Part shown: positions 27,315 to 36,410 of the stretch, piece after piece
Position numbering within the stretch: position 1 is the first letter of the stretch
How the letters are laid out: each line of letters starts with the position of its first letter
Assembly (NCBI RefSeq): GCF_014851685.1
Contig: NZ_JACVAC010000005.1
Location: 186,001-250,000 of the forward strand
Source: Pseudomonas sp. PDM05
GTDB taxonomy: Bacteria > Pseudomonadota > Gammaproteobacteria > Pseudomonadales > Pseudomonadaceae
Length of the DNA: 64,000 nt
Direction: 5' to 3'
The notes under the pieces: generated by a model
Database searches by the model: none
Seen by the model: only the letters and a program-made list of their open reading frames with translations
Told to the model about the DNA's origin: nothing
Position numbers and translations under genes: made by a program

Positions 27315-28550
27315 ATGCCACTCCCAATTGCAAATCGCCCCTCTGTCGTGGTGGCACCCGCGCCTGATTTGGCGATTTCTTCCAGCAATGCCCGCGACAT
27401 ATTGCAGGCTTTGATTCGCAGGCCGCCTTCCGAGAATACCTACCGGGAACGCCTCGAATGCATGCGTGCCGATTCGAGTATCACCTCCTGGCAGGCACTG
27501 ACCCGTGACCCTGAGCAGTTGAAGCGCCTGCAGGAAAACGAGCGCAGCGCCTGGAGCAACCCGGCAGGTTTCGACAAAAACCTGATGCCTTTGGCCCAGG
27601 CCCTGAGGCAGAAGAACGTCTGGTTGCCTGAAGTGGAGAATTTCAATGCCAACATTCTGAAAAACCTCACCACGCAGATGGCCGGCAAATACCTCGAGCA
27701 ATTTCAGTCCATTCTTCAAGACCCGGCCCCCGCCCGGGCAGGCGATGTCTCGATCGTTCGCGGCGCACCTTCTGCAGGCAAGACCACCTTTCTCAAAGGC
27801 CAGTTCTCGCTCAATACCGACGCCGTCAAAAACATGATTCAGGACCGCATGCCCGGCACGAGCATGTCGCAGGTGCATGATCAGGGTGTAGCGTTGGTCC
27901 AGCAGTTTTCCGGCACGATGGAACAACGCCTGGCGCAGCCGTTGACGCGGGACGCGTTGTACCTGTGGCCCAAGGACTTCGATAAAAAGATGACGGATGT
28001 TGGCAATATGTCGGGTGAGCCCCGGTTGCGCTTCCATGACATCCAGGTGGACCTCACCACCTTGTGCTGCCGGATTCTCAAGCGCGGTACGGACGAGGCA
28101 GTGATGGGGTTCGACATGCTGAGCCAGTTCTACAAAGCCGGCCTTGAGCATCGGGGCGCGAGCATCCAGTCGGTCAAGGACAGTGGCAGTTCGCTCAAGG
28201 AGTATTCGCTGTCAGCCTGGGACGGTAACCGGAACGTGCTGGTGGCCCAGCAGGCGCAGGGGTCCAAGGACTTCGTGATCCATGATCCGAGGCTGTTCGA
28301 TAAGGTCACGACCTGGGATAAAGATTCGGTGCAGGACGAGGTCGATCGCGTCAGCGGAACCACGATCGATGCGCCATTCATCAATCGTTTCACCGCATCA
28401 CTTCCTGAGGCGCAAGCCGCTCCCTTTCGAGAGGCGCTGAGCGTGTATACCGGCCTGACATTCAAGGAGGCCCTGCAGCAACATGCCATGCGCAAACCCG
28501 TTGCGACCTCGTTAGGGGCCAGGATGCTGGCGCAGGTGGTGCCTGGTTGA
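27315..28550 (+). CDS. Orphan P-loop protein resembling zeta-toxin/AvrRxo1-type kinases
   Basis: A 411-residue protein without signal peptide or TM segments. Residues 1-140 are a helical, polar, hydrophilic region. A Walker A loop RGAPSAGKTT (residues 149-158) is followed by LNTDAVKNMI, which fits the aspartate-containing strand of zeta/PezT-type kinases, then an otherwise novel C-terminal half. The size and P-loop position are similar to AvrRxo1, a Xanthomonas secreted NAD kinase toxin, but this is a comparison from memory. CGGAGG lies 8 nt before the ATG. No antitoxin-like gene is adjacent on the same strand, no Hrp-box was found, and no chaperone gene is present. The toxic role is unproven. 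Confidence 0.55.
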   Translation: MPLPIANRPSVVVAPAPDLAISSSNARDILQALIRRPPSENTYRERLECMRADSSITSWQALTRDPEQLKRLQENERSAWSNPAGFDKNLMPLAQALRQKNVWLPEVENFNANILKNLTTQMAGKYLEQFQSILQDPAPARAGDVSIVRGAPSAGKTTFLKGQFSLNTDAVKNMIQDRMPGTSMSQVHDQGVALVQQFSGTMEQRLAQPLTRDALYLWPKDFDKKMTDVGNMSGEPRLRFHDIQVDLTTLCCRILKRGTDEAVMGFDMLSQFYKAGLEHRGASIQSVKDSGSSLKEYSLSAWDGNRNVLVAQQAQGSKDFVIHDPRLFDKVTTWDKDSVQDEVDRVSGTTIDAPFINRFTASLPEAQAAPFREALSVYTGLTFKEALQQHAMRKPVATSLGARMLAQVVPG

Positions 28551-28551
28551 T

Positions 28552-28881
28552 TCAGTAGTCGTCGCCGCGCTCGGTGATGTCGCGCTCGACGGGCGCGGCA
28601 TCCGGGTCATAACCCACCGGGAATTTGCCCTTCAACGTCCAGGCAAACGCGATGATTTCGGCGACGGTGCGGTACAACTCTTCCGGAATGCTGTCCCCCA
28701 ACTCCATCCGTGCCAGCAGCTTCACTAGCTCGGCGTTCTCATAGATCGGCACTTCATTTTCCCGCGCCAGCTTCAGGATCGCTTCGGCCAATGCATCGTC
28801 ACCCTTGGCAGTCAGGGTCGGTGCTTGCTGGCCGTCGTACTTGAGGGCAATCGCCTGGCGCGGCGGGTTGGTGTTGTTCAT
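28552..28881 (-). CDS. FlhB C-terminal-domain-like protein (FlhX type)
   Basis: A 109-residue protein that matches only the cytoplasmic C-terminal part of FlhB/YscU export-gate proteins (AEAILKLARENEVPIYENAE ... IPEELYRTVAEIIAFAW). In FlhB the autocleavage motif is NPTHYAVALKYD; here the N-terminus reads NTNPPRQAIALKYD, so NPTH is replaced and self-cleavage is not expected. No transmembrane segments exist. It overlaps the FliK-like gene as ATGA and is probably co-translated with it. Confidence 0.83.
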   Translation of the reverse strand: MNNTNPPRQAIALKYDGQQAPTLTAKGDDALAEAILKLARENEVPIYENAELVKLLARMELGDSIPEELYRTVAEIIAFAWTLKGKFPVGYDPDAAPVERDITERGDDY

Positions 28882-30455
28882 GCGGTTTCATCCACCCAGC
28901 GTTGCTCCAGTCCGGTTTTCGGCCCGCGTGGCGGGGTGCCGAGGTGGCAGTCGAGGTCGCCGACGTTAAGGCCCGAGGTGACCAGGCGTTCGCGCAAGTG
29001 GCCCAGGTGGCTTTCGATCAAGCTGGCGGTGAACGGCCGGGTCGCCCAGAGCTGGCTGGACAGTTTGCCCTGGCTCAGTTGCGCCTGGACCTGCAACGGT
29101 CCCAGTGGCTCCATGTCGAACGCCAGGTCTACGCGCCAGAGCATCTGCCGGGGGTCCTTGCGTTCTTTGCGTTCGGGCTGGTCTTTGTCCGGCGCCGGTT
29201 CTTCACGCTGGAACTTGACCTGCAAGGGCACGATGTCCTGCAAGGTGCGCATGGGGATTTCCAACTGCCAGGTGGTTTGCAGGCGACCATCGGCGGTGGT
29301 GCCGGTTTGCTCCAGGCTCGACAGCTGGTGGCTTTGCAGGCGTGAGATGGCGCCGGCGGCCAGGCGCAGCAGGTTTTCCAGGTCGCCTTCGCCTTCCAGT
29401 TTCGCCATCAGCCGTTCGGGCAGCGGGAAACCGGCGGGAGCCTGGCGGGCGCTGAGCTGGCCGAGGGTGTTCAGCGGGCTGCGCACAAAGTTGGGCAGTA
29501 CCTGGGCCAGGGTGTTGGCGGCGAGGATGGCATTGAGGTTGGTGCTGGCGGGCAGGGCCGGTAGCAGCTCGGCCACCAGGCGCAGCAGGGCGCCTTTCAT
29601 GTCCAGCGGTGGAACCCCCGGGTTCTGCCCGGCGAGCAGTTTGGCTTCAAGAAAGGCACCGCTGTTCTGGATCACCTGGGCCAGCACTTTCGGATTGCTG
29701 ACTTGCGCCAAATCGGGCAAAGCAGCCAACAAACGCTCGGCCGCCCCGCGCAGTTCAGTGGAGGTGCTGTCACTGCGCGGCAGGTTCTGCAACGCAGTGA
29801 ACACGGCATCCAGTGAGCCTTGGCGGCTTTGTTGAGTCGCCAACTGCTGGGTGACGGCCAACTGGTCCTTCAAGCCACTCAGCGGCACGAAATTCAGGGT
29901 TTGCGCGTTCTGCACCACGGCACTGAGCAAGCTGCCGACGCGCAGCGGCTGGGGGCTTTCCAGCGTCAATGTAGCGCCGGCGAGGGTGTTGTTGAGCACC
30001 GTCACCAGCGAACGGTAGATCGCCGGTTGCGCCGCGCCCTGGGGCAGCGTCTGGGTCGTCAGCACCTTGGCTTGCAGCAGCGTGCCGACCGGCAACTGCG
30101 TGGTGTCGATGCGGGTGAGGGCGGCGACGTTGGCGCTCAAGGCCTGTTGCAAGCTGATGGTCAGGTTGCCCGCCGGGGTCTGGCTGACCGCCACATTGCT
30201 GCCCAACGGCAGGGGTTGCGCGCTGCTGGCTTGCACCAGGGTCTGGCGGCCGCCGTCGAGGGTCAGCTTGAGCAGCAACTGAAAGGCTTCACCGCCTTGT
30301 TTCAGGGCGATGACTTCGGCGTTGGCGGTTTTCCCCGGGGAAATCAGCCCGGTCTGCGGTTCCAGCAACTTGAGCAGTTCACCGGTCGCGGGCAGCGGGG
30401 CGGGCCCGCCTGTCGAGGCGGGTGGAAGCACAGGAAGGTTGATTTCGCCGGTCAT
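28878..30455 (-). CDS. FliK-like flagellar hook-length control domain protein
   Basis: A 525-residue protein. The N-terminal 400 residues are rich in Ala, Leu, Gln and Ser with repeats of LLxxLP character. Residues about 400-500 contain the FliK C-terminal domain pattern (MLWRVDLAFDMEPLGPLQVQ, QLSQGKLSSQLWA, HLGHLRERL). FliK measures hook length and switches export specificity by contacting FlhB; here it is paired with an FlhB-tail protein, outside any flagellar cluster in this window. The pair is divergent from ccmA. Confidence 0.8.
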   Translation of the reverse strand: MTGEINLPVLPPASTGGPAPLPATGELLKLLEPQTGLISPGKTANAEVIALKQGGEAFQLLLKLTLDGGRQTLVQASSAQPLPLGSNVAVSQTPAGNLTISLQQALSANVAALTRIDTTQLPVGTLLQAKVLTTQTLPQGAAQPAIYRSLVTVLNNTLAGATLTLESPQPLRVGSLLSAVVQNAQTLNFVPLSGLKDQLAVTQQLATQQSRQGSLDAVFTALQNLPRSDSTSTELRGAAERLLAALPDLAQVSNPKVLAQVIQNSGAFLEAKLLAGQNPGVPPLDMKGALLRLVAELLPALPASTNLNAILAANTLAQVLPNFVRSPLNTLGQLSARQAPAGFPLPERLMAKLEGEGDLENLLRLAAGAISRLQSHQLSSLEQTGTTADGRLQTTWQLEIPMRTLQDIVPLQVKFQREEPAPDKDQPERKERKDPRQMLWRVDLAFDMEPLGPLQVQAQLSQGKLSSQLWATRPFTASLIESHLGHLRERLVTSGLNVGDLDCHLGTPPRGPKTGLEQRWVDETA

Positions 30456-30484
30456 CGTCTACGCCGTCTTGAAGGAAATTGCCC

Positions 30485-30513
30485 TCTTGAGAGTAGGGCA
30501 TCGCATGTATAAT
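30485..30513 (+). promoter_or_regulatory. Candidate sigma-70 promoter of the ccm operon
   Basis: A perfect TATAAT (30508-30513) lies on the plus strand, with CTCTTG (30485-30490) 17 nt upstream as a weak -35. TTGAGA at 30487 would give 15-nt spacing. It is about 140 nt before ccmA, leaving a long 5' leader. Confidence 0.5.
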
Positions 30514-30655
30514 GCCGCCGGTCTGCAAAGAGAGCGCTAAAAACCTCACAACTATTTGATCCAGCTCTCTAAAATCGGTCGCCAAAGCCGTTATTGTGCA
30601 TTTCTCTTTAACGGCCGCTGCACCGCCGACTTGAACCGTAAAGGCCCGCGATCTT

Positions 30656-31291
30656 TTGACCAGCCCTCTTCTTGAAGCCGTAGCGCTTTCCTGTGAACGC
30701 GACCTGCGCCTGTTGTTCGAGCACCTCGACCTGCGGCTGACGGGCGGCGACATGGTGCAGATCAGCGGCCCCAACGGCAGCGGCAAAACCAGTCTGCTGC
30801 GGCTGCTGGCCGGGTTGATGCAACCGACGGCGGGTGAAATCCGCCTCAACGGCAAGCCCCTGAACGCGCAACGTACTGAACTGGCCCGCAACCTTATCTG
30901 GATCGGCCACGCCGCCGGGATCAAGGACGTGCTCACCGCCGAAGAAAACCTCAGTTGGCTCAGCGCCCTGCATCATCCCGCCTCCCGTGACGCCATCTGG
31001 CAGGCCCTCGCCGCCGTCGGCCTCAAGGGCTTCGAAGACGTACCCTGTCACACCCTGTCCGCCGGCCAGCAGCGCCGCGTGGCCCTCGCGCGGTTGTACC
31101 TGCCGGGCCCGCCGCTGTGGATTCTCGACGAACCCTTCACTGCCCTCGACAAACAAGGCGTCGCCCAGTTGGAAGAGCACTTGGCCCAACACTGCGAGCA
31201 GGGCGGGCTGGTGGTGCTCACCACCCACCACACCCTCGCGCGCATGCCCGCCGGTTACCGTGACCTGGACCTGGGCCGGTGGTCGCTATGA
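30656..31291 (+). CDS. ccmA: Haem exporter ATP-binding protein CcmA
   Basis: A 211-residue ABC ATPase. It has Walker A GPNGSGKT, the signature LSAGQQRR, Walker [13 protein letters not shown] and a switch histidine in LTTHHT. With CcmB and CcmC it releases haem-loaded CcmE at the inner membrane. The start is TTG; upstream in-frame alternatives were not found and the N-terminus [16 protein letters not shown] matches the family. It heads the ccmABCDEFGHI operon, whose junctions mostly overlap. Confidence 0.96.
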   Translation: MTSPLLEAVALSCERDLRLLFEHLDLRLTGGDMVQISGPNGSGKTSLLRLLAGLMQPTAGEIRLNGKPLNAQRTELARNLIWIGHAAGIKDVLTAEENLSWLSALHHPASRDAIWQALAAVGLKGFEDVPCHTLSAGQQRRVALARLYLPGPPLWILDEPFTALDKQGVAQLEEHLAQHCEQGGLVVLTTHHTLARMPAGYRDLDLGRWSL

Positions 31292-31956
31292 GTGTGTTCG
31301 CCCTGTTGGTCGCCCGCGAAGCCCGGCTGCTATGCCGACGCCCGGCCGAGTTGGCCAATCCGCTGGTGTTCTTCGCGATTGTCATCGCACTGTTCCCGTT
31401 GGCGGTCGGTCCCGAGACTAAACTGTTGCAAACCTTGTCTCCGGGACTGGTGTGGGTGGCGGCGCTTTTATCGGTGCTGCTCTCGCTGGACGGGCTGTTT
31501 CGCAGTGATTTCGAAGACGGTTCCCTGGAACAGTGGGTCCTTTCGTCGCACCCCCTGCCTCTACTGGTATTGGCCAAGGTGCTGGCACACTGGGTTTTTT
31601 CCGGCTTGGCGCTAGTCTTGCTCTCGCCGCTGCTGGCGCTGATGCTCGGTTTGCCCGTCGAATGCCTGCCGATCCTGCTGCTGAGCCTGTTGCTCGGTAC
31701 GCCGGTCCTCAGTTTGCTGGGGGCGGTGGGCGCGGCGTTGACCGTGGGTTTGAAGCGCGGCGGGCTGTTGCTGGCCCTGTTGATTCTGCCGTTGTACATC
31801 CCGGTGTTGATCCTGGGCAGCGGCGCCTTGCAAGCCGCGCTCATGGGCATGCCGGCGACCGGTTACCTCTTGTGGCTTGGCAGCCTGACCGCCCTGGCTG
31901 TAACCCTGACACCTTTTGCGATAGCGGCCGGCCTGAAGATCAGCGTCGGCGAATAA
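31288..31956 (+). CDS. ccmB: Haem exporter membrane protein CcmB
   Basis: A 222-residue membrane protein with six hydrophobic segments and the family motifs [22 protein letters not shown] and [24 protein letters not shown]. It is the channel partner of CcmA. The ATG overlaps the ccmA stop as ATGA; an upstream extension of three residues is disregarded. Function is confirmed by the operon order. Confidence 0.96.
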   Translation: MSVFALLVAREARLLCRRPAELANPLVFFAIVIALFPLAVGPETKLLQTLSPGLVWVAALLSVLLSLDGLFRSDFEDGSLEQWVLSSHPLPLLVLAKVLAHWVFSGLALVLLSPLLALMLGLPVECLPILLLSLLLGTPVLSLLGAVGAALTVGLKRGGLLLALLILPLYIPVLILGSGALQAALMGMPATGYLLWLGSLTALAVTLTPFAIAAGLKISVGE

Positions 31957-32034
31957 TGAGGTCTGGCTGATCATTAGCCAGTAAAGACCCTAAGCTGCTT
32001 GCGTCGACAAGCGGCAACCGTGATGGAAACAGCA

Positions 32035-32790
32035 ATGAACTGGACCTGGTTTCACAAGCTTGGCTCACCCAAATGGTTCTACGGCATCAGCGGCAAGCTG
32101 CTGCCGTGGTTGAGCCTCTTCGCCGTGCTGCTGATCGGCATCGGCCTGGTCTGGGGCCTGGCCTTCGCGCCGCCGGACTATCAGCAAGGCAACAGCTTTC
32201 GCATCATCTACATCCACGTGCCGGCCGCGATGCTGGCCCAGTCCTGCTACGTGATGCTGGCGGTGTGCGGCATCGTCGGCCTGGTCTGGAAGATGAAACT
32301 CGCCGATGTCGCCCTGCAATGCGCCGCGCCCATCGGGGCGTGGATGACGGCCGTGGCGCTGGTCACCGGGGCGATCTGGGGCAAGCCGACCTGGGGTTCG
32401 TGGTGGGTGTGGGATGCGCGACTAACGTCCATGTTGATCCTGCTGTTCCTGTACTTCGGTCTGATTGCCCTGGGCAACGCGATCAGTAATCGTGACAGTG
32501 CCGCCAAGGCCTGCGCGGTGCTGGCGATTGTCGGCGTGATCAACATCCCGATCATCAAGTACTCGGTGGAGTGGTGGAACACCCTGCACCAGGGCGCCAC
32601 CTTCACCCTCACCGAAAAACCGGCAATGCCCGTGGAAATGTGGGCGCCGCTGCTGTTGATGGTGCTGGGGTTCTACTGCTTTTTCGGCGCGGTGCTGCTG
32701 ATGCGCATGCGCCTTGAGGTGCTCAAGCGTGAAGCCCGCGCCAGTTGGGTCAAGGCCGAAGTGCAAAGCTGCCTGGGAGCACGTGGATGA
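32035..32790 (+). CDS. ccmC: Haem-handling membrane protein CcmC
   Basis: A 251-residue protein with six TM helices. The tryptophan-rich haem-binding motif [13 protein letters not shown] and flanking histidines ([10 protein letters not shown] and [10 protein letters not shown]) are intact. CcmC loads haem onto CcmE. The start at 32035 has GGAAA 6 nt upstream; earlier in-frame methionines (32023) are possible. A gap of 78 nt separates it from ccmB. Confidence 0.96.
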   Translation: MNWTWFHKLGSPKWFYGISGKLLPWLSLFAVLLIGIGLVWGLAFAPPDYQQGNSFRIIYIHVPAAMLAQSCYVMLAVCGIVGLVWKMKLADVALQCAAPIGAWMTAVALVTGAIWGKPTWGSWWVWDARLTSMLILLFLYFGLIALGNAISNRDSAAKACAVLAIVGVINIPIIKYSVEWWNTLHQGATFTLTEKPAMPVEMWAPLLLMVLGFYCFFGAVLLMRMRLEVLKREARASWVKAEVQSCLGARG

Positions 32791-32963
32791 GTTTTGCTTC
32801 TTTCAGTGATTTTCTCGCCATGGGCCACCACGGCCTGTATGTCTGGACGGCCTATGGCATCTGCCTGGCGGTGCTGGCCCTCAACGTCGCCGCGCCGATC
32901 CTGGCCCGCAAGCGTTACCTGCAACAAGAGGCGCGTCGTCTGCGCCGGGAGACCGAAAAGTGA
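32787..32963 (+). CDS. ccmD: Haem exporter small subunit CcmD
   Basis: A 58-residue protein with one TM helix ([22 protein letters not shown]) followed by a strongly basic cytoplasmic tail ([18 protein letters not shown]). This is the expected CcmD form, which helps release holo-CcmE. ATGA overlap with ccmC and GTGA overlap with ccmE. Confidence 0.95.
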   Translation: MSFASFSDFLAMGHHGLYVWTAYGICLAVLALNVAAPILARKRYLQQEARRLRRETEK

Positions 32964-33415
32964 ATCCGCTGCGTAGAAAACGTCTGTTGATCATCCTGGC
33001 CATCCTGGCTGGCGTGGGCATTGCCGTGGCCCTGGCCTTGAGCGCCTTGCAACAGAACATCAACCTGTTCTACACCCCGACCCAGATCGCCAATGGCGAA
33101 GCGCCGCTGGATACCCGCATCCGCGCCGGCGGCATGGTCGAGCAGGGCTCGCTGAAACGCTCCGGCGACTCCCTCGACGTGACCTTCGTGGTCACCGACT
33201 TCAGCAAGTCCGTGACCATCAGCTACCGCGGCATCCTCCCGGACCTGTTCCGCGAAGGCCAGGGCATCGTCGCCCTGGGCAAGCTCAACGCCGAGGGCGT
33301 GGTGGTGGCCGATGAAGTGCTGGCCAAGCACGATGAAAAATACATGCCGCCGGAAGTGACCAAGGCCCTGAAAGACAGCGGCCAGTCCGCACCAACGCCC
33401 GCCAAGGAGGGTTGA
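32960..33415 (+). CDS. ccmE: Periplasmic haem chaperone CcmE
   Basis: A 151-residue chaperone with an N-terminal membrane anchor (about 8-30) and a periplasmic OB-fold domain. His124, in the [12 protein letters not shown] motif with Tyr128, is the residue that covalently binds haem. The GTG start overlaps the ccmD stop. The C-terminal tail is short and flexible. Confidence 0.96.
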   Translation: MNPLRRKRLLIILAILAGVGIAVALALSALQQNINLFYTPTQIANGEAPLDTRIRAGGMVEQGSLKRSGDSLDVTFVVTDFSKSVTISYRGILPDLFREGQGIVALGKLNAEGVVVADEVLAKHDEKYMPPEVTKALKDSGQSAPTPAKEG

Positions 33416-33418
33416 GTG

Positions 33419-35407
33419 ATGACATCCGCACTGTTTATTCCTGAGTTGGGCCACCTGGCGATGATCATCGCCCTGTGCTTTGCCGTGGTGCAGGCCGTGG
33501 TGCCGTTGCTCGGTGCCTGGCGTGGCGACCGCCTGTGGATGAGCCTGGCGCAGCCGGCTGCCTGGGGCCAGTTTGCCTTCCTGCTGTTCGCGTTTGGCTG
33601 CCTGACCTACGCGTTTATGACCGACGATTTTTCCGTCGGCTACGTCGCCAATAACTCCAACAGCGCCTTGCCGTGGTACTACAAGTTCAGCGCGGTATGG
33701 GGGGCCCACGAAGGTTCGTTGCTGCTGTGGGCATTGATCCTCGGCGGCTGGACCTTCGCCGTGTCGGTTTTCTCGCGCCAACTGCCACAAGTCATGCTGG
33801 CGCGGGTGCTGGCGGTGATGGGCATGATCAGCATCGGCTTCCTGCTGTTCCTGATCATGACCTCCAACCCGTTCAGCCGCATCCTGCCGCAGATCCCGGT
33901 GGACGGTCACGACCTCAACCCGCTGCTGCAAGACATCGGCCTGATCGTGCATCCGCCGATGCTCTACATGGGGTACGTCGGCTTCTCCGTGGCGTTCGCC
34001 TTTGCCATCGCCGCCTTGCTCGGCGGGCGTCTCGATGCGGCCTGGGCGCGCTGGTCGCGGCCGTGGACCATCGTCGCCTGGGCGTTCCTCGGCATTGGCA
34101 TCACCCTCGGTTCGTGGTGGGCCTACTACGAACTCGGCTGGGGCGGCTGGTGGTTCTGGGACCCGGTGGAAAACGCGTCCTTCATGCCTTGGCTGGTGGG
34201 CACGGCGTTGATTCACTCGCTGGCCGTCACCGAAAAGCGCGGCGTGTTCAAGAGCTGGACCGTGTTGCTGGCCATCGCGGCGTTTTCCCTCAGCCTGCTC
34301 GGAACTTTCCTCGTGCGTTCGGGGGTGCTGACCTCGGTGCATGCGTTTGCGTCTGATCCGGCACGCGGCATCTTCATCCTGATCTTCCTGCTGTTTGTCG
34401 TCGGCGGCTCCCTGACCCTGTTCGCCCTGCGCGCGCCGGTGGTCAAGAGCCAGGTCGGCTTCAACCTGTGGTCGCGGGAAACCCTGCTGCTGGGCAATAA
34501 CCTGGTGCTGGTGGTGGCGGCGTCGATGATCCTGCTCGGCACCCTGTACCCGTTGGTGCTGGATGCGCTGAGCGGGGCCAAGCTGTCCGTGGGCCCGCCG
34601 TACTTCAACGCGTTGTTTATCCCATTGATGGGCTTGTTGATGGTGGTGATGGCCGTCGGCGTGCTGGTGCGCTGGAAAGACACCCCGCTGAAATGGCTGG
34701 TGGGCATGCTGATGCCGGTGTTGCTCGGCAGCGTGGCCCTGGCGGTACTCGCCGGTTTTGCTTACGGCGACTTCAACTGGGCAGTGCTCGCCACCTTCCT
34801 GCTCGCCGCCTGGGTGCTGCTGGCCGGCGTGCGCGACATCTTCGACAAGACCCGCCACAAAGGTTTGATCAAAGGCCTGCCGGGCCTGACCCGCAGCTAC
34901 TGGGGCATGCAGATCGCGCACATCGGCATCGCCGTGTGTGCCCTCGGCGTGGTGCTGTCCAGCCAGAACAGTGCCGAGCGCGACTTGCGCCTGGCGCCGG
35001 GCGAGTCCATGGACCTGGCCGGTTATCACTTCATCTTCGAAGGCGCCAAGCACTTCGAAGGGCCGAACTTCACGTCCGATAAAGGCACCGTACGCGTTGT
35101 GCGCAACGGTAAGGAAGTGGCGGTGCTGCACCCGGAAAAACGCCTGTACACCGTGCAGAGCTCGATGATGACCGAAGCCGGGATCGACGCCGGTTTCACC
35201 CGTGACCTCTATGTTGCGCTGGGTGAACCCTTGGGCGACGGCGCCTGGGCGGTGCGGGTGCATGTGAAACCGTTCGTGCGTTGGATCTGGTTCGGCGGTC
35301 TGCTCACCGGTTTCGGTGGTTTGCTGGCAGCGCTGGATCGACGCTATCGGGTCAAGGTCAAGAGCCGGGTGCGTGAAGCCCTCGGCATGCAGGGAGCGGC
35401 GGTATGA
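33419..35407 (+). CDS. ccmF: Haem lyase subunit CcmF
   Basis: A 662-residue membrane protein with about 13-14 TM segments. The WWD-domain motif GWGGWWFWDPVENASFMPWL and periplasmic histidines (GAHEGSLLLW, IVHPPMLYMGYVG) are visible. CcmF, with CcmH and CcmI, joins haem to the CXXCH cysteines of apocytochrome c. The ATG at 33419 is preferred over a GTG at 33416 because AGGAGG lies 8 nt upstream. The stop overlaps ccmG as ATGA. Confidence 0.97.
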   Translation: MTSALFIPELGHLAMIIALCFAVVQAVVPLLGAWRGDRLWMSLAQPAAWGQFAFLLFAFGCLTYAFMTDDFSVGYVANNSNSALPWYYKFSAVWGAHEGSLLLWALILGGWTFAVSVFSRQLPQVMLARVLAVMGMISIGFLLFLIMTSNPFSRILPQIPVDGHDLNPLLQDIGLIVHPPMLYMGYVGFSVAFAFAIAALLGGRLDAAWARWSRPWTIVAWAFLGIGITLGSWWAYYELGWGGWWFWDPVENASFMPWLVGTALIHSLAVTEKRGVFKSWTVLLAIAAFSLSLLGTFLVRSGVLTSVHAFASDPARGIFILIFLLFVVGGSLTLFALRAPVVKSQVGFNLWSRETLLLGNNLVLVVAASMILLGTLYPLVLDALSGAKLSVGPPYFNALFIPLMGLLMVVMAVGVLVRWKDTPLKWLVGMLMPVLLGSVALAVLAGFAYGDFNWAVLATFLLAAWVLLAGVRDIFDKTRHKGLIKGLPGLTRSYWGMQIAHIGIAVCALGVVLSSQNSAERDLRLAPGESMDLAGYHFIFEGAKHFEGPNFTSDKGTVRVVRNGKEVAVLHPEKRLYTVQSSMMTEAGIDAGFTRDLYVALGEPLGDGAWAVRVHVKPFVRWIWFGGLLTGFGGLLAALDRRYRVKVKSRVREALGMQGAAV

Positions 35408-35940
35408 AGCGTTGGTTGATGGCGATCCCCCTGATCGTGTTTTTGCTCGGTGCGGTGGTCTTGTATCGTGGCCTCTACCTGGACCCGTCCGAGCTGCCTT
35501 CGGCAATGATCGGCAAGCCGTTCCCGGCGTTCAGCCTGCCGACCGTGCAAGGCGACAAGACCCTGACCCAGGCCGACCTGCTGGGCAAGCCGGCGCTGGT
35601 CAATGTGTGGGGCACCTGGTGCATCTCCTGCCGCGTCGAACACCCGGTGCTCAACAAGCTGGCCGAGAAAGGCGTGGTGATCTACGGCATCAACTACAAG
35701 GACGACAACGCTGCCGCCCTGAAGTGGCTGGCCGAATTCCACAACCCCTACCAGTTGGACATCCGCGACGAAGACGGCAACCTCGGTCTGAATCTCGGCG
35801 TGTACGGCGCCCCGGAAACCTTCTTCATTGATGCCAAGGGCGTGATCCGCGACAAGTACGTCGGCGTGATCGACGAAGTGGTGTGGCGCGAGCAACTGGC
35901 CGCCAAGTACCAGGCGCTGGTGGATGAGGCCAAGCCATGA
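35404..35940 (+). CDS. ccmG: Thiol-disulfide oxidoreductase CcmG/DsbE
   Basis: A 178-residue thioredoxin-like protein. It has an N-terminal signal anchor (about 5-22), the redox pair Cys73/Cys76 in GTWCISCRVEHP, and the conserved GVYGAPETF cis-proline segment. It keeps the apocytochrome cysteines reduced in the periplasm. ATGA junction with ccmF; the next gene overlaps by 4 nt. Confidence 0.96.
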   Translation: MKRWLMAIPLIVFLLGAVVLYRGLYLDPSELPSAMIGKPFPAFSLPTVQGDKTLTQADLLGKPALVNVWGTWCISCRVEHPVLNKLAEKGVVIYGINYKDDNAAALKWLAEFHNPYQLDIRDEDGNLGLNLGVYGAPETFFIDAKGVIRDKYVGVIDEVVWREQLAAKYQALVDEAKP

Positions 35941-36410
35941 AGCGTCTGTTAGCCGCCGCCGTGCTGGCGCTGGGCCTGGCCGGTGTGGCCCACGCGGCCA
36001 TCGACACCTACCAGTTCGCCAGCGACGCCGAGCGTGAGCGTTTTCGCGAACTGACCAAGGAATTGCGCTGCCCCAAGTGCCAGAACCAGGACATCGCCGA
36101 CTCCAACGCGCCCATCGCCGCCGACCTGCGCAAAGAGATCTTCCGCATGTTGGGGGAGGGCAAGGATAACCAGCAGATCATCGACTTCATGGTTGATCGC
36201 TACGGTGACTTCGTGCGCTACAAACCCGCGCTCACTGGCAAGACCGCGCTGCTCTGGTTCGGCCCCGCGGGGCTGTTGCTGGCGGGCGTGGTGGTGATGG
36301 TGGTGATCATTCGTCGTCGCCGGCCCGCGCCTAACGATGGCTCCGATGCGCTGTCCCCTGAAGAGCGCAAACGTCTCGACCAATTGCTGGACACCAAGAC
36401 TGATGATTGA
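35937..36410 (+). CDS. ccmH: Cytochrome c maturation protein CcmH (CycL)
   Basis: A 157-residue protein with a signal peptide ending HAA, the periplasmic redox motif LRCPKCQNQ (Cys45/Cys48), a C-terminal TM segment (about 102-125) and a short charged tail. It reduces apocytochrome cysteines within the haem-ligation complex. As in other pseudomonads, the CcmH and CcmI functions are separate genes rather than fused as in E. coli. It overlaps ccmI by 8 nt. Confidence 0.96.
   Translation: MKRLLAAAVLALGLAGVAHAAIDTYQFASDAERERFRELTKELRCPKCQNQDIADSNAPIAADLRKEIFRMLGEGKDNQQIIDFMVDRYGDFVRYKPALTGKTALLWFGPAGLLLAGVVVMVVIIRRRRPAPNDGSDALSPEERKRLDQLLDTKTDD

Noticed and set aside
32915..35506. 863-codon open frame on the minus strand opposite ccmE-ccmG
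   Set aside because: It is antisense to well-supported ccm genes, very rich in His/Gln/Arg, and an artefact of high-GC codon bias.
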